Source: Mycobacterium sp.
GTDB taxonomy: Bacteria > Actinomycetota > Actinomycetes > Mycobacteriales > Mycobacteriaceae
Reading direction: 5' to 3'
Length of the DNA stretch: 61,598 bases
Assembly (NCBI GenBank): GCA_025966225.1
Contig: JAOPVI010000226.1
Span: 1 to 61,598, forward strand
Each line of letters begins with the position of its first letter. Position 1 is the stretch's first letter. Shown here in pieces: positions 1 to 8,482 of the stretch. The position numbers and the translations under genes were made by a program. Under the pieces are notes generated by a model. That model was given only the letters and a program-made list of their open reading frames with translations, was not told the DNA's origin and did not search any database.

Positions 1-2
1 AG

Positions 3-1730
3 GAGCCTCCGGGCCACGTTGGTGGAGACGAGGTCGAGCAGCTCATCGGCTCGTCCCGCCAAAATCGTCCGGATGGCGTAGAGCGAGAAACCCTTCGCCT
101 GCTCGGCGGTGATGGCCGGCGGGATGGACAGCTCCTGGCGCGCAGTGACGACGTCGATCACCGCAGGGCCGTCGTGAGCGAACGCCTCGGACAACGCCTG
201 CTCCAACTCTGCGGGCTGCTCGACCCGACGACCGAACAACCCCATCGCCCGGGCGACGGCACCGAAGTCGGGGTTGACCAGCTCGGTGCCGAAGTTGACG
301 ATGCCTGCCGCCTTCATCTCGAGTTCGACGAAGTTCAGCGACGAGTTGTTGAACACGATGACCTTGACCGGCAATCGGTTCTGGCTCAGCGTGATCAACT
401 CTCCGAACGACATGGTGAGCCCACCGTCGCCTGCCAGCGCCACCACTTGCCGGTCCGGGAACGCCGTCTGGGCGCCGATGGCGAGCGGCAGCGCGCAGGC
501 CATGGTGCCGTGGTTGAACGAGCCGATGAGCCTGCGTCGGCCGTTCATGGTCAGGTAGCGGGCAGCCCAAACCACCGGCGAGCCCACGTCGACCGTGAAC
601 ACCGTGTCATCCGCGGCCAGCCGATCAGCCAGTCCGGCAACGTATTCCGGACGGATCGGGGCGCGATCGCGATCGTTGACCGCCAGCCGGTCCAACGTCT
701 TGCGAGTCTTCCGATAGTGCTGCAGCGACGAATCCAGGTGAGCACGGTTGCCCTTCTGGACCAAAAGGGGCTGCAATGCGGCGAGCGTGTCGGCGACAGT
801 GCCGACGAGCCCAAGTTCGATCGGCGTGCGCCTGCCAAGGTTGCGGCCGCGGACGTCGACCTGGATCACGTGCGCGTGCTCGGGATAGAACTGCGAGTAG
901 GGAAAGTCGGTACCGAGCATCAGCAGCGCATCGGCCTGCTTGATCGCCTTGTAGCCGGAGGCGAACCCGAGCAGCCCGGTCATCCCGACGTCGAACGGAT
1001 TGTCGTATTCGATGAACTCCTTGCCGCGCAGCGCATGCACGACGGGCGCGTTGAGGGTGCCTGCCGCGCGGATCAGTGCGTCGTGCGCGCCAGCCACCCC
1101 GGCGCCGCCGAGGATCGTCACACTTTCGGCGGTGTTGAGCATGTCGGCGGCCCTGCGCAGCGAGGCGTCGTCGGGGCGGATTACCGACTGGGTTGGCTCG
1201 ATGGGGCGGGCCAGCCAACCGGCTTCCTCAGCGGGCGCGAGGAAGACCTCGCCGGGCAGCACGACGACTGCGACGCCGTTCTCCTCGACGGCCGCGCGCA
1301 TCGCCATCTCGAGGATGCGCGGCGCCATTTCGGGGGTGCTGACCAGTTCGCAGTAGACGCTGCACTCGCGGAACAACTCCTGCGGGTGGGTCTCCTGGAA
1401 GTACTGCGAGCCGATTTCGGAGCGCGGGATGTGCGCGGCGATCGCGAGCACCGGGACCCTGCTGCGGTTCGCGTCGAAGAGTCCGTTGACGAGGTGCAGG
1501 TTGCCCGGCCCGCAACTGCCAGCGCAGACGGCCAACTGGCCGGTGAGCGCCGCATCCGCGGCGGCGGCGAATGCGGCGTTCTCCTCGTGCCGGACGTGCT
1601 GCCAGGTGATGTCCTTGGAGCGCCGGATGGCGTCGGTGAACCCGTTGAGGCTGTCCCCCGGCAAGCCGTAGACACGACGGACACCGCTACGCCCAAGGGC
1701 CGCAAGCAGCTGAGTAGCGACAGTGGCCAC
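3..1730 (-). CDS. TPP-dependent pyruvate oxidase/dehydrogenase-type enzyme, 3' end cut by window edge
   Basis: The reading frame is open from a GTG at 1730 to the left edge, at least 576 codons, so nearly the whole protein is present and only the C-terminal end is missing. The N-terminus (ATQLLAALGRSGVRRVYGLPGD) and the glutamate in HVRHEENAA fit the thiamine diphosphate fold that activates the cofactor. The C-terminal third carries the TPP/Mg motif GDGG followed about 25 residues later by FNNSSL. This layout is that of the PoxB/acetolactate synthase superfamily. PoxB-type enzymes oxidatively decarboxylate pyruvate to acetate at the membrane, but acetolactate synthase-like or other 2-oxoacid decarboxylases cannot be excluded without the C-terminus. 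It lies downstream of the SDR at 1807, separated by a strong hairpin. Confidence 0.8.
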   Translation of the reverse strand, partial: MATVATQLLAALGRSGVRRVYGLPGDSLNGFTDAIRRSKDITWQHVRHEENAAFAAAADAALTGQLAVCAGSCGPGNLHLVNGLFDANRSRVPVLAIAAHIPRSEIGSQYFQETHPQELFRECSVYCELVSTPEMAPRILEMAMRAAVEENGVAVVVLPGEVFLAPAEEAGWLARPIEPTQSVIRPDDASLRRAADMLNTAESVTILGGAGVAGAHDALIRAAGTLNAPVVHALRGKEFIEYDNPFDVGMTGLLGFASGYKAIKQADALLMLGTDFPYSQFYPEHAHVIQVDVRGRNLGRRTPIELGLVGTVADTLAALQPLLVQKGNRAHLDSSLQHYRKTRKTLDRLAVNDRDRAPIRPEYVAGLADRLAADDTVFTVDVGSPVVWAARYLTMNGRRRLIGSFNHGTMACALPLAIGAQTAFPDRQVVALAGDGGLTMSFGELITLSQNRLPVKVIVFNNSSLNFVELEMKAAGIVNFGTELVNPDFGAVARAMGLFGRRVEQPAELEQALSEAFAHDGPAVIDVVTARQELSIPPAITAEQAKGFSLYAIRTILAGRADELLDLVSTNVARRL

Positions 1731-1749
1731 GGGCGCCTCCCAAGTCAGC

Positions 1750-1799
1750 GATTTCGGCGCGGAAACGTTCGCGGTAGCGACGGTTTCCGCGCCGAAATC
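1750..1799 (-). terminator. Long hairpin between SDR and TPP enzyme
   Basis: Two 17-base arms, 1750-1766 and 1783-1799, are perfect reverse complements (GATTTCGGCGCGGAAAC against its complement). The 16-base loop can itself pair as CGT-T-CGC against GCG-ACG. The structure lies directly after the stop codon of the SDR and before the GTG of the next gene on the same strand. No T-run follows it, as is usual for proposed mycobacterial hairpin terminators. It could equally be a mobile intergenic repeat. Confidence 0.6.
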
Positions 1800-1806
1800 A
1801 CTCTAC

Positions 1807-2574
1807 TTACTTGGGGGCGAAGCGCTGGCCCGCGTCCAGTCGGAGGCACTGACCGTTGAGCATCGGGTTGTCCACGATGGCGGTCACGAGCTTGGCGTAC
1901 TCCTCGGGCTTGCCGAGCCGCTTCGGGAACGCCGCGTCCTTGGTCAACGCACTGGCGAACTCGTCGGGGATGCCCTTGGTGAGGCCGGTGGCGAACAGGC
2001 TCGGCGCGATGGCAAGCACCCGGATGCCCAGGCTGCCGAGGTCGCGCGCCATGGTCAGGCACATGCCCGCGATGGCGGCCTTGGACGCGGTGTAGGCGAC
2101 CTGCCCAATCTGGCCTTCGAATGCGGCGATCGAGGCGGTGTTGATGATGACGCCGCGCTCCTCGGCTTCGTCGTCGACGGGTTCCTGCTTGCTCATCTGC
2201 CAGGCCGCCAACCGGCTGATGTTGAAGGAACCGATGAGGTTGAGGTCGACGGTCGCGCGAAAGGTCTCCAGGCTGTGCGGCCCGTCCTTCTTGATGGTGC
2301 GCTCGCCGATGCCGCCGCCCGCGGTGGTGACGATGACGTGAAGGCCGCCGAGGGCTTCGATCGCCTCGTTCAGCGCCTGCTCGGTGGCGGCGAAGTCCGT
2401 GACGTCGACCTCGTGGAAGGCCGCGCCGATCGAGGCGGCGACGTTCTTGCCCTCCGACTGCGGCCGGTCCAGAATCGCCACGCTCGCACCGCGCGCGATG
2501 AGCGACTCCGCCGTGGCGCGTCCGAAGCCCGACGCACCGCCGACGACGATCGCCTTCTTCCCCGAGATCTCCAT
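1807..2574 (-). CDS. Short-chain dehydrogenase, 3-hydroxyacyl-CoA dehydrogenase type 2-like
   Basis: A 255-residue classical SDR. The N-terminal Rossmann motif is VVGGASGFGRA (TGxxxGxG variant with a Gly for the first Thr), NNAG is replaced by TTAGG near residue 84, and the catalytic set is Ser148, Tyr161 and Lys165 (YTASK). Overall it resembles the bacterial relatives of HSD17B10, NAD-dependent 3-hydroxyacyl-CoA or hydroxysteroid dehydrogenases, including the LRLDAGQRFAPK C-terminal end typical of that group. The start ATG is preceded by AAAGGGA. A half-site of the operator seen through the catabolic island lies at 2616-2623, so it may belong to the same regulon. The exact substrate is inference. 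Confidence 0.85.
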   Translation of the reverse strand: MEISGKKAIVVGGASGFGRATAESLIARGASVAILDRPQSEGKNVAASIGAAFHEVDVTDFAATEQALNEAIEALGGLHVIVTTAGGGIGERTIKKDGPHSLETFRATVDLNLIGSFNISRLAAWQMSKQEPVDDEAEERGVIINTASIAAFEGQIGQVAYTASKAAIAGMCLTMARDLGSLGIRVLAIAPSLFATGLTKGIPDEFASALTKDAAFPKRLGKPEEYAKLVTAIVDNPMLNGQCLRLDAGQRFAPK

Positions 2575-2614
2575 TTAGTTCCCTTTCCGCTGGGGTCCTT
2601 TGCAAAATGAGGCA

Positions 2615-2623
2615 ATACTGTAA
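2615..2623. promoter_or_regulatory. Possible half-site of the CTACTGTAA operator
   Basis: ATACTGTAA matches the left arm of the island operator at 8 of 9 positions, but the expected right arm (reading AACCTAGCC) does not match. It sits about 41 bases upstream of the SDR start on the opposite reading direction and 65 bases before the molybdoenzyme start. Weak on its own; listed because the same arm recurs at eight other promoters here. Confidence 0.3.
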
Positions 2624-2687
2624 GGCAACCTAGCCGACGTCATTGTGCGGTAAGCCTTTCGGGTCCGGATATCGGTACGTTGGCGGC

Positions 2688-4250
2688 ATGGCCAAACCGG
2701 ATGCCCGTCAGAGCTCCCCGTTGGCCGGCGTCGCCGCAGCTGCGGTCGCGCTCGGGGTGGCTCAGTTGGTCGCCGTTCTGTTCGGCCCAGGCGCCGACTC
2801 GCGGACCGCCGTCGGCTCCGCCGTCATCGACTTGACGCCAGGGCCCGTCAAGGAATGGGCCATTCAACTGTTCGGCACGTCGGACAAGCTGGCCCTGTCC
2901 ATCGTGGTGCTTGCCGTGATTGCCGTCATTGCCGCGCTCACCGCGCAACGCGAGACCGGGCGAATACCGTTGGGCAGCATCGCCATCGTGCTCGCCGGGG
3001 TGGCTGGCGGCGCGGCCGTGCTCACCAGGGCGGGCGGCACGTGGGTGGACGTCGTGCCGACGGTGGTGGGCACCATCTGCGGAGTGGCGGTCCTGCGCCT
3101 GTTGGTATCGGGCCGGTTCACCAACGCCGCAGCAGGCAAGCCAGCTGAGGGGTCAGCCCAGGAGGTGGACCGCGTTCCCGACCCTGGACGTCGACTGTCG
3201 CTGGTGGCGCTTGGTTTCCTCACTGTCGGCGTGGCAAGCGGAGTGGCGGGCGCGGTGTTGAATCGACTGCGCTCCTCGGTCGCAGGCGACAGGAATGCGT
3301 TCGCGCTGCCACCCGCTGCCAACAAGGCCCCGCCGATTCCCCCTGCCGTGCAGCCGGCAGGCGTCGCCTTGGCTCCGTTCGTCACGCCCAACGCCGATTT
3401 CTATCGGATCGATACCGCCCTGGCGGTGCCGCAGGTCAGTCGGAACGAATGGCGCCTGAAGATCCACGGCATGGTGGACCGCGAGCTCGACCTGGGGTTC
3501 GCGGACTTGGACCGCTTCGAAGTGGTCGAGCAGGTCGTCACGCTGACGTGCGTGTCCAACCCCGTCGGCGGCGACCTCGTCTCCAACGCCAAGTGGACGG
3601 GCTACCGCGTCCGGGAGCTGTTGGCGCAGGCCGGAGTTCACCCCGACGCCGACATGGTGTTGTCGACGTCGATCGACGGCTTCACCGCGGGCACGCCAAC
3701 CGAAGCACTGACCGACGGCCGCGGCGCGTTGCTCGCCATCGGCATGAACGACGTACCGCTGCCCACCGAACACGGGTACCCGGCCAGGCTCGTCGTGCCC
3801 GGCCTGTACGGGTACGTCTCAGCCACCAAGTGGGTCGTCGACCTCGAACTGACCAGATTCGATCGAGCCGAGGCCTACTGGACGCGGCTGGGCTGGTCGG
3901 CGCGTGGTCCCATCAAGACCGAGTCGCGCATCGACGTTCCGCGCAGCGGCCAGGTCGTGCCCCGCGGTCCCGTCACCTTCGGGGGGGTGGCATGGGCTCA
4001 GAATCGCGGTGTCCGCACGGTCGAGGTCAGCATCGACGACGGCCCGTGGGCGCCCGCCACGCTGGGCGCGAGCTATTCGAAGGACACCTGGCGGTTGTGG
4101 AGCTTCCCGTGGGAGGCCAACGCCGCAGGAGCTCACGAGATCCGGGTGCGGGCCACCGACGAAACGGGCGCAGTGCAGACCTCCGAACAGGCCGATGTCA
4201 TTCCGGACGGCGCATCCGGATGGCACGCAGTGTCGTTCAACGTGAAGTAG
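2688..4250 (+). CDS. Membrane-anchored molybdopterin oxidoreductase, sulfite oxidase fold
   Basis: 520 residues from ATG 2688 (a TTG at 2643 would add 15 residues with poor coding character). The first 190 residues hold about four hydrophobic helices, so the protein is anchored in the membrane. The rest is the sulfite-oxidase-type Moco domain: the predicted Mo-ligand cysteine is Cys288 in LTCVSNPVGG, followed by the TKWVVDLELT region and a C-terminal Mo-co dimerisation beta domain (VEVSIDDGPW, WRLWSFPWE). The family includes sulfite oxidase and YedY-like reductases; a periplasmic-facing catalytic domain is expected. It stands alone between divergent and convergent neighbours. The electron partner and true substrate are not evident. 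Confidence 0.85.
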   Translation: MAKPDARQSSPLAGVAAAAVALGVAQLVAVLFGPGADSRTAVGSAVIDLTPGPVKEWAIQLFGTSDKLALSIVVLAVIAVIAALTAQRETGRIPLGSIAIVLAGVAGGAAVLTRAGGTWVDVVPTVVGTICGVAVLRLLVSGRFTNAAAGKPAEGSAQEVDRVPDPGRRLSLVALGFLTVGVASGVAGAVLNRLRSSVAGDRNAFALPPAANKAPPIPPAVQPAGVALAPFVTPNADFYRIDTALAVPQVSRNEWRLKIHGMVDRELDLGFADLDRFEVVEQVVTLTCVSNPVGGDLVSNAKWTGYRVRELLAQAGVHPDADMVLSTSIDGFTAGTPTEALTDGRGALLAIGMNDVPLPTEHGYPARLVVPGLYGYVSATKWVVDLELTRFDRAEAYWTRLGWSARGPIKTESRIDVPRSGQVVPRGPVTFGGVAWAQNRGVRTVEVSIDDGPWAPATLGASYSKDTWRLWSFPWEANAAGAHEIRVRATDETGAVQTSEQADVIPDGASGWHAVSFNVK

Positions 4251-4254
4251 CGCT

Positions 4255-5265
4255 TTATGCAGGGATTCGGCGATTGGTCAGTATGGAGACGAGGATCGCG
4301 GCGGCCATCACCAGCGCGCCGATCCGCATCCAGGCTGCGCTTGCGTCGCCCGGGATTGTTTCGTATCCGATTTGCTGCTGCAGGGTCGAATAGACGTGCT
4401 TCAACTCGTCGAGGCTGCCTGCGTGAAACGCCTGCCCACCGGAGAGCTCGGTGATCTTCTGCAGTGTCACGTCGTCGACGGGCACCGGCACTTCCTGCCC
4501 ATTGATGTCGACGGTGCCGTCGGGCGTACCGAAAGAGATCGTGGAGATCGCCACGCCCTGGTCCTTGGCGGCGCGGGCGGCCATGTACGCACCACGCGGC
4601 GCATCGGGATCCCCTGGCACGTTCTCCGCGCCGTCCGATTCCAGCACGATGTGCGCGGGCGCCGGGGTGTCGCCGCCACCCATCACGGCGCCGACGCTCG
4701 CAATGGCCTGCAGCGCGGTGTAGATGCCCTCACCCGTCGCCGTGCGTTCTTCGACGTGAAGGCCGGCTATCGCCGTCTTCATCGCGGCACGGTTGGTGGT
4801 CGGTGACACGAGCAATGTCGCCGTTCCGCCGAAAGCGATGAGGCCAAGGTTGATGCCAGGCGTGAGCTCGTCGGTGAACTGCGCGCCCGCTTCCTTCGCG
4901 GCGTCCAACCGACTGGGCGCGACGTCGGTGGCCGACATGGACTCCGACACGTCGATCACCAACATTACGACGGCGCGGTTGCGGGGAATCCTGACGTCGT
5001 GGGTGGGCCCAGCGAGCGCGATCGTCAACACCAACAGCGCAATGACCAGCAGGATCGCAGGCACGTGGCGCCACCGATTCGTGCGCCCGCGTGGCGCGAT
5101 CCGCTCCAACAGGTCCATGTTCGCGAACCGCAGAACGCGTCGCCTGCGGGCGAACTGGACGACGACGTACGCGCCGATCAACGCCAGGATGACCAGCAGG
5201 TACAGGAAGTACCACGCGTGGGCGAAGCCTGTCATCGCCAAGGGACCCAGCAGTGGCACGTTCAT
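4255..5265 (-). CDS. VWA-domain membrane protein (Rv1481-like), copy 1
   Basis: 336 residues. Two N-terminal membrane segments (about 17-37 and 67-86) and one near the C-terminus (about 308-330) frame a von Willebrand A domain. The metal-ion-dependent adhesion site is intact: Asp105 in VIDVSES, a threonine in RTATGEG and an aspartate in LESDGAEN. Proteins of this type are coded with a MoxR AAA ATPase and a DUF58 protein (Rv1479-Rv1481 in M. tuberculosis) and are thought to act with them as a chaperone-like system at the membrane. Here no moxR or DUF58 gene is adjacent. It overlaps the upstream paralogue by four bases, so the two are cotranscribed. Confidence 0.85.
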   Translation of the reverse strand: MNVPLLGPLAMTGFAHAWYFLYLLVILALIGAYVVVQFARRRRVLRFANMDLLERIAPRGRTNRWRHVPAILLVIALLVLTIALAGPTHDVRIPRNRAVVMLVIDVSESMSATDVAPSRLDAAKEAGAQFTDELTPGINLGLIAFGGTATLLVSPTTNRAAMKTAIAGLHVEERTATGEGIYTALQAIASVGAVMGGGDTPAPAHIVLESDGAENVPGDPDAPRGAYMAARAAKDQGVAISTISFGTPDGTVDINGQEVPVPVDDVTLQKITELSGGQAFHAGSLDELKHVYSTLQQQIGYETIPGDASAAWMRIGALVMAAAILVSILTNRRIPA

Positions 5266-6272
5266 GCGGGGAGCCGCCGATTGATCGCCAAGGCCAGGAT
5301 CGCGGCGACGGTTGCGGCGAGCACCGCCAGTCGCAGCCAGCCGTCGCTCGCCGGGCCCGGCAGGTTCTGATAGCCGATCTGCTGCTGGACCGAGGTGTAA
5401 CTGCTGCTGAGTTGTTCGACGGAGTTCGCCGTGTAGGACTGCCCGCCCGACAAGTCCGCGATCTTCATCATCGTGTCGGTGCCGACGGGGACCTCCAGCC
5501 GCTGGTTGTCGAGGTTGACGTACCCGCCCTTGGTGCCGAACGCGATGGTCGAGACGGGCACCCCTTGGTCCTTGGCGAGCCGTGCGGCGGTGAAGGCGCC
5601 CCGTGGGGCGTTGGGGTCGCTCGGCACCGTTTCGTCTCCGTCGGACAGCACCACGATGCGCGCAGGCGGCGGTGGCGTGTCGCCGTCACTGCTCAGTACG
5701 GCGCCGACCGTGGCGACGGACTGAAGGGCACTGAAGATGGCTTCACCGGTCGCCGTCTTGTCTTCCAGGCGCAGGTTGTCCAGTGCGCTCAGCGTCTGCT
5801 GATGATTGGGACTCGGTGCGACCAGTAGATTCGCGTTGCCTGCGAAGGAGACGAGCCCCAGATTGATCCCAGGGGTCAGGCTGGCGGCGAATTGTTTGGC
5901 CGCCTTCTGCGCCGCGGCCAACCGGCTGGGATCCTCGTCTTTGGCACCCATCGACTGCGACACGTCGATGGCGAGCACGATGACGGCACGATTTCGGGGG
6001 ATCCGAGTGTCGCGGGTCGGCCCCGCCAGGCCAACGGTCAAGAACACCAACCCGACGAGCATCAGGCCCACTGGGGCGTGACGCCAGCGGGACGGCCTGC
6101 GCGGAACCAAGCCCCCGGCCTCGACACCGACGAACCGCGCAATCCGGCGCCTGCGACGGACTTCCGCCATGACGTAGATCGCGAGCAACCCCAGCGGCAC
6201 CAGGACGAACAGGAACAGCCAGGGAGCTTCGAAACCCGTCAAGCTGAGCACGCCGATCCCGGGTAACGTCAC
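5262..6272 (-). CDS. VWA-domain membrane protein (Rv1481-like), copy 2
   Basis: 336 residues from GTG 6272, the same length and architecture as its downstream neighbour: two N-terminal membrane helices, a VWA domain with Asp103 in AIDVSQS, threonine in KTATGEA and aspartate in LSDGDET, and a C-terminal helix followed by NRRLPA (NRRIPA in the other copy). The pair therefore arose by tandem duplication. The arginine-rich segment after the first helix (RRRRIARF) is conserved between both. The predicted role is assembly or activation of a membrane or cell-wall complex with a MoxR ATPase coded elsewhere. The upstream 260 bases contain no recognisable gene. Confidence 0.85.
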   Translation of the reverse strand: MTLPGIGVLSLTGFEAPWLFLFVLVPLGLLAIYVMAEVRRRRRIARFVGVEAGGLVPRRPSRWRHAPVGLMLVGLVFLTVGLAGPTRDTRIPRNRAVIVLAIDVSQSMGAKDEDPSRLAAAQKAAKQFAASLTPGINLGLVSFAGNANLLVAPSPNHQQTLSALDNLRLEDKTATGEAIFSALQSVATVGAVLSSDGDTPPPPARIVVLSDGDETVPSDPNAPRGAFTAARLAKDQGVPVSTIAFGTKGGYVNLDNQRLEVPVGTDTMMKIADLSGGQSYTANSVEQLSSSYTSVQQQIGYQNLPGPASDGWLRLAVLAATVAAILALAINRRLPA

Positions 6273-6534
6273 GACCTAGGCCTCGGTGCCACTTGCCGAA
6301 ATACGTTCTCGCGGCACGACATTGGCCAAGCGCGCGCCCGCCGATGGCGTGACGCGGCGAAGTCCGGGGGCGTGAAGTATATGTGCCGCTGCCATTTGCA
6401 GTTCCGTCGCGCGCCATTCGTCATCGTAGAAGTGATGCATTCAGCAGCGAGTGTGACAGCGTTACCTGATCGTCCGCTGCGGACTTCCTTGGGCACCGAT
6501 GTGGCGGCGCAGATCCGATGTCTACCGTTTATCC

Positions 6535-6854
6535 GTGACCCATCCCGCCGATGCCTGGCGCGAAGAGCTTCGCGACCGCCCTGCTCGCTGCCCTTAAGGA
6601 CCGAGACGCCTGAACCCCGGCCCACCGGAGTCGGCCTCACGGAGGGACCCATCGCTGGCGCGGTCGACGGCCTGGGAGCATCCGAGGTTGCTCGCAGGCG
6701 GCCGACCGACGCGGAGATTCGAGTCTTGTTGCGAACGGAGGTCGACGAGCGGCTCGCTGCTGCGGAACTGATGGCCGCACACGGTCGGCCCGAGCCTGCC
6801 GCCACCGCGCGCTCCGAGGCGGCGGTCATCGCCAATGTGCTCGGCGCGCTCTGA
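6535..6854 (+). pseudogene. Broken GatB/YqeY-like protein
   Basis: From GTG 6535 the frame reads THPADAWREELRDR and then shifts: one extra C near 6579 must be skipped to continue LLAALKDRDA, after which a stop follows. The C-terminal half resumes in a third frame as [31 protein letters not shown] and [24 protein letters not shown], which is the conserved YqeY-type tail. The stretch that normally encodes the central ALRSALAAIDNAE helix is unrecognisable, so a small deletion or rearrangement accompanies the shift. YqeY proteins are short helical relatives of the GatB C-terminal domain with unclear function. A continuous frame from 6372 covers only the tail and has an unrelated N-terminus. Confidence 0.6.
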
Positions 6855-6886
6855 GCCGTGTCGGACCCACGTGCCAGGCTGGGCTG

Positions 6887-8428
6887 GTGTTCCTCGTCGA
6901 CGTCGCGACCGTGTCGGGCGCAGTCGGTGCGGCATCGGCCCGTTCGGGCAAGACGCGGCTGCTCGCCGAACTGCTGGCCGGAGCCGCCCAGGAGTCTGAC
7001 TCCGAACTGATCGGCGTCGTCGTCTCCTGGCTCTCCGGGGAGCTTCCGCAGCGGCAGATCGGCGTCGGCTGGGCAGCGTTGCGCTCGCTGCCGCCGCCCG
7101 CCGGGGCGGCCACCCTGACCGTGCGCGGGGTCGACGCCGCGTTCACGGAACTCGGTGCGGTGGCAGGCAAGGGCTCGCAGGCTCGGCGCTCCGAGCTACT
7201 CACGGCGGTATTCGGCGCCGCCACCGACGTCGAGCAGACCTTTCTTCGCCGACTCCTCGGCGGTGAACTGCGCCAGGGCGCCCTCGTCGGAGTGATGGCC
7301 GATGCCGTCGCCGCTGCTGCCGGTTTGCCCGCTACGGAGGTGCGGCGCGCCGCAATGCTTGGCGGTCACCTGCCAGCGGTGGCCGCGGCGGCGTTGACCG
7401 GCGGCCAGTCGGCCCTCGCCGAGTTCACGCTGACGGTCGGGCGCCCAGTCGGGCCGATGCTCGCGCAAACCTCGACCGGCGTGGCCGATGCGCTCGCAAG
7501 GTTGGGCGGTGCTGCAATCTTCGAAGCCAAGCTCGACGGCGCGCGCGTGCAGCTCCATCGCACCGGCGCGGACGTGTCGATCTACACCCGCAGCCTCGAT
7601 GACATAACCGCGCGCCTGCCCGAGGTCGTCGAGGCCGCGCTCGCCCTTCCCGTGACCACCCTGATCGCTGATGCCGAGGCCATCGCGCTTCGCGAAGACG
7701 GGCGGCCCCACCGGTTCCAGGTGACGTCGTCGCGCTTTGGCCGCAGCGCCGATGTCACCGCCGCGCGCGCGGCCCAACCCCTTTCGGTGTTCTTCTTCGA
7801 CGTGCTGCACGTCGACGGCACGGACCTGCTGGACCTGTCGACCACGGAACGGCTGGCCCGGCTGGACGCCATCGTGCCCGCGGACCAACGCGTGAGCCGC
7901 ATCGTCACGTCCAGCGTGGCCGAGGCCTCGGAATTCCTGGAGGCGACGCTGGCCGCGGGGCACGAGGGCGTGATGGCGAAGTCACCCGCTGCGCCGTACG
8001 AGGCAGGCAGGCGCGGCGCGGGCTGGCTCAAGGTCAAACCTGTGCACACGCTGGACCTGGTGGTGCTCGCCGTGGAGTGGGGGTCGGGACGGCGCACGGG
8101 CAAGTTGTCGAACATCCACCTCGGCGCGCGCGATCCGGAAACCGGTGGCTTCGTCATGCTCGGCAAGACCTTCAAGGGCATGACCGACGAGGTCCTCGCG
8201 TGGCAGACCGAGCGGTTCACCGAGCTCGCCGACGGTCCCACGGACGGCTACGTAGTCAGGGTGCGGCCCGAGCAGGTGGTCGAGATCGCGCTCGACGGAG
8301 TCCAGGGCTCCAGCCGCTATCCAGGCGGGATGGCGTTGCGGTTCGCCCGGGTGCTGCGCTATCGCGACGACAAGGGTCCGGCCGAGGCAGACACCATCGA
8401 TACCGTGCGCGCCCTGTACGAAAGCTGA
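6887..8428 (+). CDS. ligB: ATP-dependent DNA ligase LigB
   Basis: 513 residues, close to the 507 of M. tuberculosis LigB (Rv3062). The N-terminal domain (about 1-170) is the ligase DNA-binding domain. The nucleotidyltransferase motif I is [10 protein letters not shown] with the adenylated lysine at 215, followed by the RxxxE-containing region ([16 protein letters not shown]), motif IIIa [10 protein letters not shown], motif [10 protein letters not shown] and motif [14 protein letters not shown]. An OB-fold domain completes it. It seals nicks using ATP and is non-essential beside the NAD-dependent LigA in mycobacteria. The GTG start follows the MLLLDVA-like N-terminal pattern of the family. 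The neighbouring cstA reproduces the Rv3062-Rv3063 order. Confidence 0.95.
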   Translation: MFLVDVATVSGAVGAASARSGKTRLLAELLAGAAQESDSELIGVVVSWLSGELPQRQIGVGWAALRSLPPPAGAATLTVRGVDAAFTELGAVAGKGSQARRSELLTAVFGAATDVEQTFLRRLLGGELRQGALVGVMADAVAAAAGLPATEVRRAAMLGGHLPAVAAAALTGGQSALAEFTLTVGRPVGPMLAQTSTGVADALARLGGAAIFEAKLDGARVQLHRTGADVSIYTRSLDDITARLPEVVEAALALPVTTLIADAEAIALREDGRPHRFQVTSSRFGRSADVTAARAAQPLSVFFFDVLHVDGTDLLDLSTTERLARLDAIVPADQRVSRIVTSSVAEASEFLEATLAAGHEGVMAKSPAAPYEAGRRGAGWLKVKPVHTLDLVVLAVEWGSGRRTGKLSNIHLGARDPETGGFVMLGKTFKGMTDEVLAWQTERFTELADGPTDGYVVRVRPEQVVEIALDGVQGSSRYPGGMALRFARVLRYRDDKGPAEADTIDTVRALYES

Positions 8429-8482
8429 ACGAAAGGCCGCATTTCCGCCAACCGCTCCGGTCCACGGTGACAGGATCGGGCT

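Noticed and set aside
174..1859. 561-residue plus-strand open frame opposite the TPP enzyme
   Set aside because: Its composition is the arginine/glutamine/histidine-rich pattern of an antisense frame in GC-rich DNA, and the opposite strand carries clear TPP enzyme motifs.
2643..2687. Upstream TTG start for the molybdoenzyme
   Set aside because: The added 15 residues are not family-like, and the ATG at 2688 begins a normal basic N-terminus before the first helix.
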